From Actinomycetes bacterium (lineage in GTDB: Bacteria; Actinomycetota; Actinomycetes; Actinomycetales; Cellulomonadaceae), in assembly GCA_021793115.1 (NCBI GenBank), contig JAJYTJ010000016.1, positions 1 to 38,469 of the forward strand: a stretch of DNA of 38,469 nt, given 5' to 3'. The translations under genes and the position numbers were made by a program. The notes under the pieces are model-generated. The model made no database searches. It saw only the letters and a program-made list of their open reading frames with translations, and was not told the origin of the DNA. Positions 18,402-24,832 of the stretch are shown here, in pieces. Each line of letters opens with the position of its first letter. Within the stretch, counting starts at the first letter, position 1.

Positions 18402-18416
18402 CCTCCCTCCGTCCAC
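18402..18416. repeat. 15-bp target-site duplication, HNH-proximal copy
   Basis: The sequence CCTCCCTCCGTCCAC is identical to 19143-19157 on the far side of the IS remnant. Read on the minus strand this copy supplies the GGAGGGAGG ribosome-binding site of the DUF222/HNH gene. The far copy sits in a run of similar units, so slipped alignment of a pre-existing repeat is a minor alternative. Confidence 0.75.
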
Positions 18417-18448
18417 TGTGATGTCTCAGGTCATGGGTGACGGTTGTG
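18417..18448. repeat. Left terminal inverted repeat of the IS481 remnant
   Basis: This 32-bp end pairs with 19111-19142 with one G/A difference. It is the transposase 3' side, since the transposase fragment lies on minus. Confidence 0.9.
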
Positions 18449-18501
18449 CGTCAGGACATCGGTGACGGTTGGTGTGTCAGGACTTCGGTGACGCTGTGGG
18501 C
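18426..18501. repeat. Three tandem TCAGG..GGTGAC units at the left IS end
   Basis: Units start at 18426, 18451 and 18477 (spacing 25 and 26 bp), each reading TCAGG, five variable bases, GGTGAC. The right end has two such units on the other strand, also 25 bp apart. They are probably transposase-binding sites. The transposase stop codon lies in the third unit. Confidence 0.65.
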
Positions 18502-18923
18502 TTTCTCGGTCGTGTTCCTGGTGGTCGGCCGCTGCCGACGAAGCGGGTGCCGGGTGCTGGTCGGGTGTGTTCGGCGAGGATCTCGCCGTGCAGGTCTGTG
18601 ACGATGATCGTGTTGCCGGCGGCGATGACGAGGACCTGCTCGAAGGAGTGGCCCGGCTCGACCTTGTAGACGACCGAGTCCAGCGTGATGGTGCCGGCAG
18701 TGCTCACCATCCTGATGCGGGTGTCGGCGGGTAGGTCGGCGGGCGGCTTGGGGCGGGGATGTCGGATCGGGGCAGGTTCCTGGTAGAAGGGCCGGTCTGG
18801 CTTCGGGCGTGGCGGATCGGCCTTGGGGGTCGCTTCCCAGGCCGTGGCCGGGGTGAGGCGCCCGGGTAGTCCTTGGTGGGGGCGGGCGGTGTTGTAGATG
18901 TGGTCGAACGCGTCGGCAGCCAT
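18477..18923 (-). pseudogene. IS481-family transposase, C-terminal fragment
   Basis: The fragment carries the end of the integrase core, DHIYNTARPHQGLPGRLTP, followed by the ATAWEATPKADPP linker and a C-terminal beta domain (TAGTITLDSVVYKVEPG..VTDLHGEIL) found in one IS481 group. The helix-turn-helix region and most of the DDE core are absent. The upstream open frame from the right inverted repeat (19122) is in a different frame, so no fused transposase is made. An ATG at 18923 could start a 148-aa peptide, but it would have no catalytic core. Confidence 0.85.
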
Positions 18924-19110
18924 GGATGGCTTGATCGATGGTGTCCAGGGGGTCGACCAGGGACACTACGAGCCGTTCCATTGCGGCCTCGACGCCCAAG
19001 TCCTCTGCGAGCAGGTACTTGCCGGTGTCGCAGATGTTGGCCACGCCGTCGCACATCGACTGTCCGAGGACGTCAAGGTGACTGTTGGCAGCGTTGCCGA
19101 CGTCCTGATG
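18924..19110. other. Segment of unknown origin inside the IS481 remnant
   Basis: Between the transposase fragment and the right inverted repeat there are about 190 bp that I do not recognise as IS481 transposase. By eye it is less GC-rich than the surroundings. The minus strand is open from a GTG at 19122 (SHLDVLGQSMCDGVANI.. LAEDLGVEAAMERL), and the plus strand is open from 18898 to 19128. Neither translation is a family I recognise. It may be captured host DNA or a second decayed element. Confidence 0.5.
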
Positions 19111-19142
19111 CACAACTGTCACCCATGACCTGAGACATCACA
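19111..19142. repeat. Right terminal inverted repeat of the IS481 remnant
   Basis: This is the reverse complement of 18417-18448 apart from one base. A GTG at 19122 on minus lies inside it. Confidence 0.9.
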
Positions 19143-19157
19143 CCTCCCTCCGTCCAC
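19143..19157. repeat. 15-bp target-site duplication, far copy
   Basis: This copy is identical to 18402-18416. It is followed by further partial CTCCGTCCAC units up to about 19180, so the target was a short polypyrimidine repeat tract. Confidence 0.75.
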
Positions 19158-19279
19158 CTCCGTCCACCTCCCTCCGTCAAGTGCGTCACGCGCGACGGCG
19201 AGGAGGAGGCGGCCCGGGGCAGGACGCGACGCGCGCACCGCGCGGCCGTCCGCACACGCGCTAGGCCGCCGAGCACGAC

Positions 19280-19319
19280 GGCGTGAGGGGCGCGGCCCGA
19301 AGCCCGCGCCCCTCACGCC
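19280..19319 (-). terminator. Hairpin after the ABC permease
   Basis: A perfect 16-bp stem (GGCGTGAGGGGCGCGG at 19280-19295 with its complement at 19304-19319) has an 8-base loop. It lies 7 bp beyond the permease stop. It has no U tract, as is usual in GC-rich Actinobacteria. It probably ends the four-gene unit that starts at 22289. Confidence 0.8.
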
Positions 19320-19326
19320 GCCGCCG

Positions 19327-20073
19327 TCAGCGGACGGTGCTGTACGTCCGCACCGCGACGACGTACGCGACGATCCCGATCCCGACCATCCACGCCAGCG
19401 CGACCCAGATGTCGCCACCGGCCGGCAGCCCCTCCATGCGCGCGCGCAGCGTCTGGACCACCGACGTCACCGGCTGGTTCTCGGCGAACCACCGGACCGG
19501 TCCGGGCATCGTCGAGGTCGGCACGAACGCCGAGCTCAGGAACGGCAGGAAGATCAGCGGGTAGGCGAACGCGCCGGCGCCGTCGACGGACGTGGCGGTC
19601 AGCCCGGGGATGACGGCGATCCACGTGAGCGCGAGCGTGAACAGCGTGAGGATCCCGACGACCGCGAGCCAGCCGAGGAGCCCGGCGCGCGGCCGGAAGC
19701 CGGTGGCGAAGGAGACCCCGATGATGACGACGGTGGTGACGGCGTTGGACACCAGCGAGGTCAGCACGTGCGACCACAGCACCGAGGAGCGTGCGATCGG
19801 CATCGTGGTGAACCGCGCCGTGATGCCCGTCTGGGTGTCGCTGAACAGGCGCACCGCCGTGTAGGCCACGGACGAGGCGACCGCGATGAGCAGGATCCCC
19901 GGCAGCAGGTAGTTGGTGTAGTTGCCGCCGCCGGTCTGGATCGCGCCGCCGAACACGTACCGGAACAGCAGCAGGAACGCGATGGGCATGACCGCGACGG
20001 TGATGATGGTGTCCGGGCTGCGGACGATCGCCTTCATGAGACGCCCGGTGAGGGCCGTGGTGTCGTGCACCAT
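19327..20073 (-). CDS. ABC-2 type permease, DrrB-like
   Basis: This 248-aa integral membrane protein has six predicted helices and the ABC-2 permease pattern of daunorubicin-resistance (DrrB) type exporters: MKAIVRSPDTIITVAVMPIAF at the N-terminus, LLPGILLIAVASS, FTTMPIARSS and FLSSAFVPTSTMP..RWFAENQPVTSVV near the end. It would form the transmembrane half of an exporter with the ATPase encoded 2 bp upstream. The ATG at 20073 was chosen because the ATPase stop is at 20076. The substrate is unknown. Confidence 0.88.
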   Translation of the reverse strand: MVHDTTALTGRLMKAIVRSPDTIITVAVMPIAFLLLFRYVFGGAIQTGGGNYTNYLLPGILLIAVASSVAYTAVRLFSDTQTGITARFTTMPIARSSVLWSHVLTSLVSNAVTTVVIIGVSFATGFRPRAGLLGWLAVVGILTLFTLALTWIAVIPGLTATSVDGAGAFAYPLIFLPFLSSAFVPTSTMPGPVRWFAENQPVTSVVQTLRARMEGLPAGGDIWVALAWMVGIGIVAYVVAVRTYSTVR

Positions 20074-20075
20074 GG

Positions 20076-20834
20076 TCAGCTCGCCTCCTTCGTGCCGGTG
20101 ATGGCGAGGAAGATCTCCTCGAGGGTGGGTTGCTTCTCGACGTACTCGACCGTCGCGGGCGGGAACATCGCCTTGAGCTCGGCGAGCGTGCCGTCGGCGA
20201 TGATCACGCCGCCGTGCAGGATCGCGATCCGGTGGGCCAGGGCCTCGGCCTCCTCCAGCATCTGCGTGGTCAGCAGGATCGTCGTGCCGCCCTCGGCCAG
20301 CTCCTTGACGGTGCGCCACACCTCGAGGCGGGCCTCGGGGTCCAGGCCGGTGGTCGGCTCGTCGAGGACGACGACCGCCGGCACCCCGACCAGGCTCATG
20401 GCGATGTCCAGCCGGCGGGTCATGCCCCCGGAGTAGGTGCCGACGCGCCGGTCGGCGGCCTCGGTGAGCCCGAACCGCGCGAGCAGGGCGGTGGCCACCG
20501 CCCCCGGGCCGGGGACGCGCCGCAGGGTCGCGACGAGCTCGATGTTCTCGCGGCCGGTCAGCACCCCGTCGACGGCGGCGAACTGGCCCGTCAGCGAGAT
20601 GGACCGGCGCACCTGGGCCGCCTCGGTGACCACGTCGTGGCCCGCGACCGAGACGCTGCCGCCGTCGGGCCGCAGCAGCGTCGCGCAGACGTTGATCGCC
20701 GTCGTCTTGCCGGCGCCGTTCGAGCCGAGGAGCGCGACGATCTCGCCGGGCTGGACCTCGAGGTCGACGCCTCGCAGCACGGCGTTGTCCCCGAACGACT
20801 TGGTGAGGTTGCGGATCGTGATCGCGGCGGTCAT
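20076..20834 (-). CDS. ABC transporter ATP-binding protein, DrrA-like
   Basis: This 252-aa ABC ATPase has Walker A GSNGAGKT (37-44), the signature YSGGM (134-138), Walker B VVVLDEPTTG with Asp158/Glu159, and the switch region ILLTTQ in which Gln replaces the usual His, as in many DrrA proteins. The C-terminal PTLEEIFLAITG is also DrrA-like. It energises the adjacent permease. It is third in an operon that begins with an RHH protein and a DUF4097 protein, which suggests the exporter responds to an envelope or cargo signal handled by those proteins; that link is inference. Confidence 0.93.
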   Translation of the reverse strand: MTAAITIRNLTKSFGDNAVLRGVDLEVQPGEIVALLGSNGAGKTTAINVCATLLRPDGGSVSVAGHDVVTEAAQVRRSISLTGQFAAVDGVLTGRENIELVATLRRVPGPGAVATALLARFGLTEAADRRVGTYSGGMTRRLDIAMSLVGVPAVVVLDEPTTGLDPEARLEVWRTVKELAEGGTTILLTTQMLEEAEALAHRIAILHGGVIIADGTLAELKAMFPPATVEYVEKQPTLEEIFLAITGTKEAS

Positions 20835-20882
20835 GGCCGGCCTCCTGGTGCGGGTTCGTGGTGGGTGTGCCTGGCGGGGCTG

Positions 20883-21743
20883 CTAGCCGACGAAGGGTTC
20901 CGGGCGGCGCACGACGATGTCGCCGTAGCCGGTCCTGGCGTGGATCTCGGCGGTCGCCTCGCCGGCCACCGGGCCGCCGGTGGGCTCGAGCCGGTTGCGC
21001 ACGGCGCCGCTCTTCGACGAGACGTCGAGCAAGGCGGCGGTGCCCTCGGGCACGCCCACCTCGATCGAGCCGTACGAGGTGGTGAGGTCGACCGAGCCCG
21101 ACTCGAGGTGCTCGACGCGCACGCTCCCGGTGGCCGCCTTGGCGACGAGCGTGCCGGCGACCCGGCCGACGGCCACGTGCCCGTGGCCGCCCACGATGGT
21201 CAGCGACCCGGTGACGGCGCCGACGGTGGTGTGCCCGTTGGCGGAACGGATGGTGACCTCGCCGGCGGCCTCCCGGAGCCGGACGGAGCCCGCGCTCGCG
21301 CGCAGCTCGGACGGTCCTGCGACGCGGCCCGCGACGATCGAGCCGGCGCTGGCGCCCACCGTGAGGCGCTCGGCGTCCTCGATGCGGGCGTTGCCGGCCG
21401 ACAACGTGACGTCGACGACGCCGAGGGCGCCCTCGGCATCGAGCGACCCGAACGCGAGCTTGCCGGTCACGGACGAACCGCTCGGCAGCTCGATGGTCAC
21501 GGCCACCGATCCCTTGGGCCCGATGACGACGTTGCGCAGGCTGCGGTCGTTGCCGACGGTGAGGATGCCGTTGGCGAAGTCGACGCTGGTCTGCTGGGCG
21601 AGGTGGGCGTCGCCGGACCGCCCGGGATCGGCCGGCAGCACGGTGACGACCACGTCGTCGCGGTCGCTCGCCACGACGTGGACCGAACCGGCCACCTGGT
21701 CGAGCACCGCGGTGATCGGTGCGGCAGCGGGGAACGTGGGCAT
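20883..21743 (-). CDS. DUF4097-type beta-repeat protein
   Basis: This 286-aa protein is almost entirely short beta-strand repeats with periodic Ser/Gly turns: SVHVVASDRDDVVVTV, GSLDAEGALGVVDVTLSAGNARI, ASAGSVRLREAAGEVTI and TSYGSIEVGVPEG. These match DUF4097 (adhesin-like right-handed beta-helix) proteins. There is no signal peptide or membrane segment, so it looks cytoplasmic. A TTGGAG site precedes the ATG. It sits between the RHH gene (39 bp) and the ABC ATPase (48 bp). No enzymatic motif is visible, and a ligand-sensing or scaffolding role is only a guess. Confidence 0.82.
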   Translation of the reverse strand: MPTFPAAAPITAVLDQVAGSVHVVASDRDDVVVTVLPADPGRSGDAHLAQQTSVDFANGILTVGNDRSLRNVVIGPKGSVAVTIELPSGSSVTGKLAFGSLDAEGALGVVDVTLSAGNARIEDAERLTVGASAGSIVAGRVAGPSELRASAGSVRLREAAGEVTIRSANGHTTVGAVTGSLTIVGGHGHVAVGRVAGTLVAKAATGSVRVEHLESGSVDLTTSYGSIEVGVPEGTAALLDVSSKSGAVRNRLEPTGGPVAGEATAEIHARTGYGDIVVRRPEPFVG

Positions 21744-21782
21744 GGGTGCTCCAAGGGATGTGACGGAGTGGGAGGCGGGTGG

Positions 21783-22289
21783 TCAGCGCACCCAGCCGGT
21801 GAGTCGGTTGCCACCCCGCCGGGGGGTGGCGGTGGCCCGCGTGGGCGTCTGCTCGAGGGCCGCTGCGACGGCGCGCACGAGCCAGGTGTTGACGGAGATG
21901 CCGTCGCGTGCGGCGGCGACCTCGACCTGCGTCTTGAGGTGGTCCGGCAGGCGCAGGGTGGTGCGGGTGGTGGTGGCCTCGTCGCCCTCGACGACGGCCG
22001 GGGCCGGGGCGGCGGAGGTGCCTGCGGGCGCCAGCACGGCTTCGGGCTCGGGGAGGCTCACGACGAACTCGGGCTCGCCGCCACGCAGCCGCAGGTCGAC
22101 CGATCCGGGGGCGAGCTCCGCCGAGATCTCTCCGGCGGCGGACGAGAGGGCGTCGAGCAGCACCAGCCGCACGGCGGCGTCCAACGGCGCGGCCAGTCGC
22201 TCGGCGAGCCGGCGGGCGTCGTCGCCGCCCGCGTCGGCGGCCGTCGCGAGACGCTGCTGGAGGTCGTCCACGTACCGGGTGAGATCCAT
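21783..22289 (-). CDS. Ribbon-helix-helix (HicB-like C-terminus) protein
   Basis: This 168-aa protein has a C-terminal ribbon-helix-helix segment at about 108-146: RTTLRLPDHLKTQVEVAAARDGISVNTWLVRAV, like HicB/Arc DNA-binding domains. The N-terminal about 80 residues are Ala/Leu/Asp-rich and unfamiliar, joined by an Ala/Pro linker. No HicA-type toxin gene is adjacent, so this is unlikely to be a toxin-antitoxin pair. The ATG at 22289 is preferred over a 54-bp longer frame that runs through the repeat array. Being first in the operon with phased repeats directly upstream, it is a good candidate autorepressor of the DUF4097/ABC genes. Confidence 0.75.
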   Translation of the reverse strand: MDLTRYVDDLQQRLATAADAGGDDARRLAERLAAPLDAAVRLVLLDALSSAAGEISAELAPGSVDLRLRGGEPEFVVSLPEPEAVLAPAGTSAAPAPAVVEGDEATTTRTTLRLPDHLKTQVEVAAARDGISVNTWLVRAVAAALEQTPTRATATPRRGGNRLTGWVR

Positions 22290-22290
22290 G

Positions 22291-22339
22291 ACACCATCGT
22301 GACACCACAATGACGTCAGCGCAACACCACGCTGACGTC
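22291..22339 (-). promoter_or_regulatory. Helically phased ACACCA/TGACGTC repeat array, likely operator
   Basis: On plus, ACACCA followed by T or C starts at 22291, 22302 and 22324 (spacings 11 and 22 bp). The last two copies are each followed by two bases and TGACGTC, making a 16-bp direct repeat with a 22-bp period (22302-22317 and 22324-22339). RHH regulators bind tandem half-sites on one face of DNA, and this array abuts the RHH gene's start codon. It also lies in the divergent gap before the epimerase gene, which it could co-regulate. No -10/-35 assignment was possible. Confidence 0.6.
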
Positions 22340-22412
22340 GCACCGTCTGGGCAGGTCACGGCCGCGCCGGCGGCTGATCGCGCCGGTGCCCCCCGCACGG
22401 CACCATGGGTCC

Positions 22413-23264
22413 ATGCGCATCACGGTGACGGGAGCATGGGGCAAGGCCGGCCGCGCGGTCGTCGCGGACCTGCTGGAGCACGGGCACGAGGTGGTGGCGA
22501 CCGACGTGGCGGGCACCACGGGCGAGTCCGAGACGCTCGGCGTGAACCTGCTGCGGGCGGACCTGTCCGACTACGGCCAGGCGTTCGAGGCGCTGGCCGA
22601 CGGCGAGGCGGTGGTCCACCTCGGCAACATCCCGGCGCCGGGGCACGCGACCGGCCCGCAGACCCTCAACCGCAACACGGCCGCGAACTCCAACGTGTTC
22701 CTCGCCGCCGCGCGGCTCGGGCTGCGCAAGGTGGTGTGGGCGTCGAGCGAGACCACGCTCGGCCTGAGCTTCGCCCCCGAGACCCCGCCCCGCTACGCGC
22801 CGGTCGACGAGGCGCACTATCCCGTGCCGCGGTCCACCTACGCCCTGTCGAAGGTGTTGGGCGAGGAGACCGCCCGGCATGTCGCCGACTGGTCGGGCAT
22901 CCCGTTCGTCGGGCTCCGGCTGTCCAACATCCACCGCCCCGACGAGTACGCGCGCGTCCCGGGGTACTGGACCGACGTGCGGTCCCGGATGTGGAACCTG
23001 TGGGGCTACGTCGACGTGCGGGACGTCGCCGCGGCCTGCCGGCAGGCGCTGGAGGCGCCGACCACCGGCTCGCACAACGTGGTGATCGCCGCCGCGGACA
23101 CCGTCATGAACGTCCCCTCGGCGGACCTCATGGCCCAGGTGTTCCCCGACGTGCCGCTCACCCGCCCGCTGCAGGGGTTCGAGACGCTGCTGGCGATCGG
23201 CGCCGCCCGCGACCTGTTCGGCTACACGCCGCAGCACTCGTGGCGCGAGCACGTGGACGCCTGA
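22413..23264 (+). CDS. NAD(P)-dependent epimerase/dehydratase-like protein
   Basis: This 283-aa extended short-chain dehydrogenase has a Rossmann start MRITVTGAWGKAGR (Gly7, Gly10, Gly13 spacing), an acidic residue after beta-2 (ATDVAG, favouring NAD), Ser111/Ser112 and the catalytic Tyr143-x3-Lys147 (STYALSKVLGEE). The mid motif LRLSNIHRPDEY and the ending in GYTPQHSWREHV fit the NAD-dependent epimerase family. Substrate is not evident; uronate dehydrogenases and sugar epimerases share this pattern. It is a single gene, divergent from the RHH operon. Confidence 0.85.
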   Translation: MRITVTGAWGKAGRAVVADLLEHGHEVVATDVAGTTGESETLGVNLLRADLSDYGQAFEALADGEAVVHLGNIPAPGHATGPQTLNRNTAANSNVFLAAARLGLRKVVWASSETTLGLSFAPETPPRYAPVDEAHYPVPRSTYALSKVLGEETARHVADWSGIPFVGLRLSNIHRPDEYARVPGYWTDVRSRMWNLWGYVDVRDVAAACRQALEAPTTGSHNVVIAAADTVMNVPSADLMAQVFPDVPLTRPLQGFETLLAIGAARDLFGYTPQHSWREHVDA

Positions 23265-23283
23265 CGGCGTCCCGCCGCGCGGG

Positions 23284-23952
23284 TCAGTCCCGGCCCGGCG
23301 GCAGGTCGAGGGCCGCGACGTCCACGACGAGGTCGGCGCTGCCGCGCCACGCGGCGATCGCCCCGGCGTTCGGCTCGTCGACGTGCGCCACCCAGGCGCG
23401 CGCGGCGTCGGGCGCCTTGCCGAACCGCTCGTGCCGGGCGACGAGCCGCCGCACCCGCTGGTCGGACGCCAGCTCGCAGTACCAGATCTCGTCGAGCAGG
23501 CCGCGCACCGCGTGCCAGGCCGGGTCGGGCGAGAGCAGGTAGTTGCCCTCCGTGATGACGAGCCGCACCGGCGGCTCGACCGGGATCGCGCCGGCGACGG
23601 GCTGGTGGAGGCGGCGGTCGAAGTCCGGTGCGTACACGGTGCGGGCCCGCACGGTCCGCGCGCGGCGCAGCAGCGCGGCGTACCCGTCGACGTCGAACGT
23701 GTCGATCGCGCCCTTCCGGTCGCGGCGGCCGAGCCGGACGAGCTCGTCGTCGGCGAGGTGGAAGCCGTCCATCGGGACGCGCACCACCGCGACCCCCAGC
23801 TCCGCGACCGCCGCCGCCAGGTGCTCGGCGAGCGTCGACTTGCCGGATCCCGGCGGCCCGGTGACGCCCAGCACGGCACGCTCGGCCGTCTCGTCGTCCC
23901 GCGCGGCGAGCCGTGCCGCGCGCCGCGCGAGGCTCCTCAGGTCGTCGGCCAC
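23284..23952 (-). CDS. P-loop nucleoside/sugar kinase family protein
   Basis: This 222-aa kinase of the uridine kinase/phosphoribulokinase-like group (annotated in genomes as nucleoside/nucleotide kinase family, YggC-like) has P-loop GPPGSGKS (32-39), VPMDGFHL (59-66) with the likely catalytic Asp, ITEGNYLL (133-140) and a lid-like RHERFGK (about 173-179). It would phosphorylate a small sugar or nucleoside using ATP; which one is unknown. The start is a GTG at 23952. It is convergent with the epimerase gene, 19 bp apart. Confidence 0.85.
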   Translation of the reverse strand: MADDLRSLARRAARLAARDDETAERAVLGVTGPPGSGKSTLAEHLAAAVAELGVAVVRVPMDGFHLADDELVRLGRRDRKGAIDTFDVDGYAALLRRARTVRARTVYAPDFDRRLHQPVAGAIPVEPPVRLVITEGNYLLSPDPAWHAVRGLLDEIWYCELASDQRVRRLVARHERFGKAPDAARAWVAHVDEPNAGAIAAWRGSADLVVDVAALDLPPGRD

Positions 23953-24036
23953 GGCGCCATCCTGCCGCCTGCCCGCCTGCCCGCCTCCCGGCGCCGCCGG
24001 GACCCGGTCCCGCCGCCCGCGCCCCGGCAGCCGCCC

Positions 24037-24064
24037 TTGCCAACCGACTAGTCACGTGTATAGC
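24037..24064 (+). promoter_or_regulatory. Promoter of the TetR-ABC unit, probably leaderless
   Basis: TTGCCA (24037-24042) and TATAGC (24059-24064) are 16 bp apart, good actinobacterial -35/-10 matches. A start site 7-10 bases downstream would fall at or next to the GTG at 24074, giving a leaderless mRNA; no Shine-Dalgarno is visible. The imperfect palindrome around GACTAGTC (24046-24053) sits in the spacer and is a plausible TetR operator. Confidence 0.6.
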
Positions 24065-24073
24065 GTGTTGGTC

Positions 24074-24763
24074 GTGCGTATAGCCCCGGTGTCCGACGCG
24101 CGGCCGCCGACCGACCTCACGGCGCGAGCCAGGATCCGCGACGCCGCCATCGCATGCTTCGCGGAGCAGGGGTTCGAGGCGTCCTTCCGCACCATCGCGC
24201 AGCGGGCGGGCGTGTCCCCGGGCCTCATCACGCACCACTTCGGGTCGAAGGAGGCGCTGCGCGCCGAGTGCGACGCCGAGGTGCTGCGGCAGTACACCGC
24301 GGTGAAGACCGACGCGATCGACATGCCGTCCGAGCACCTGCTGAAGTACCTCGCGGCGCCCGGCGTCGCCGCGGACCTCATGGTCTACATGCTGCGCGCG
24401 ATCCACGCGGGCGGCGAACCCGCCCGGACGTTCCTCGACCGCCTCATCGACAACGCGCGCGGCATCATGGCGCGCAGCGTCGAGGTGGGGCTGGTGCGGC
24501 CGTCGCGCGACGAGGAGGCGCGGCTGCGCTACCTGACGTACCTGACCATGGGCGCCCTGCTGGTGCAGTTCGTCACGTCGCCGGGCCAGACGCCCGAGGA
24601 GTTCGTCGCTGCGATCCAGGCCCGCGGTCAGGACCAGATCCTGCCGGTCCTCGAGCTGTTCACCGAGGGCTTCCTCACCGACCGCACGGCGCTCGACGAC
24701 TACGTGCGCTACCTCTGGCAGCCGCCCGACGACCGGGCCGCCGCCGAGTCCCAGACCGCCTGA
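24074..24763 (+). CDS. TetR/AcrR family regulator
   Basis: This 229-aa TetR-type repressor has an N-terminal HTH at about 20-65 (RIRDAAIACFAEQGFEASFRTIAQRAG..PGLITHHFGSKEALR) and a helical ligand-binding C-terminal domain. The start could be GTG at 24065 or 24074; the second fits a leaderless promoter. It is followed after 69 bp by an ABC ATPase and permease on the same strand, the usual arrangement for a drug-exporter repressor acting on its own operon. Confidence 0.9.
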   Translation: MRIAPVSDARPPTDLTARARIRDAAIACFAEQGFEASFRTIAQRAGVSPGLITHHFGSKEALRAECDAEVLRQYTAVKTDAIDMPSEHLLKYLAAPGVAADLMVYMLRAIHAGGEPARTFLDRLIDNARGIMARSVEVGLVRPSRDEEARLRYLTYLTMGALLVQFVTSPGQTPEEFVAAIQARGQDQILPVLELFTEGFLTDRTALDDYVRYLWQPPDDRAAAESQTA

Positions 24764-24832
24764 CGCCCCGTGCCACCACGTGACGGCGCCCGCCGCCATG
24801 CGCCCCCGTCTGCCTTCGTCAAGGAAACGAGC

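Larger units (their letters stand above)
18417..19142 (-). mobile_element. Internally deleted IS481-family insertion element (726 bp)
   Basis: The element is bounded by a 32-bp inverted repeat beginning TGTGATGTCTCAGGTCATGG (left 18417-18448, right 19111-19142) with a single mismatch. Weaker similarity continues for about 18 bp further in. A 15-bp direct repeat flanks both ends. Inside, only the C-terminal part of an integrase-type transposase remains. TGTCTCAGGTCATG-type ends are typical of one actinobacterial IS481 group, whose full members are, from memory, about 1.2-1.3 kb, so roughly half is missing. It cannot transpose by itself but could be moved by a related transposase. Confidence 0.88.

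Noticed and set aside
18898..19128. 76-codon plus-strand ORF inside the IS remnant
   Set aside because: It ends inside the IS right inverted repeat and has no recognisable family. It may be just the complement of a decayed minus-strand frame, so I list the segment as unknown rather than as a gene.
21783..22289. Toxin-antitoxin system suggested by the HicB-like C-terminus
   Set aside because: No HicA-like or other small toxin gene is adjacent on either side; the neighbours are a DUF4097 protein and a divergent epimerase.
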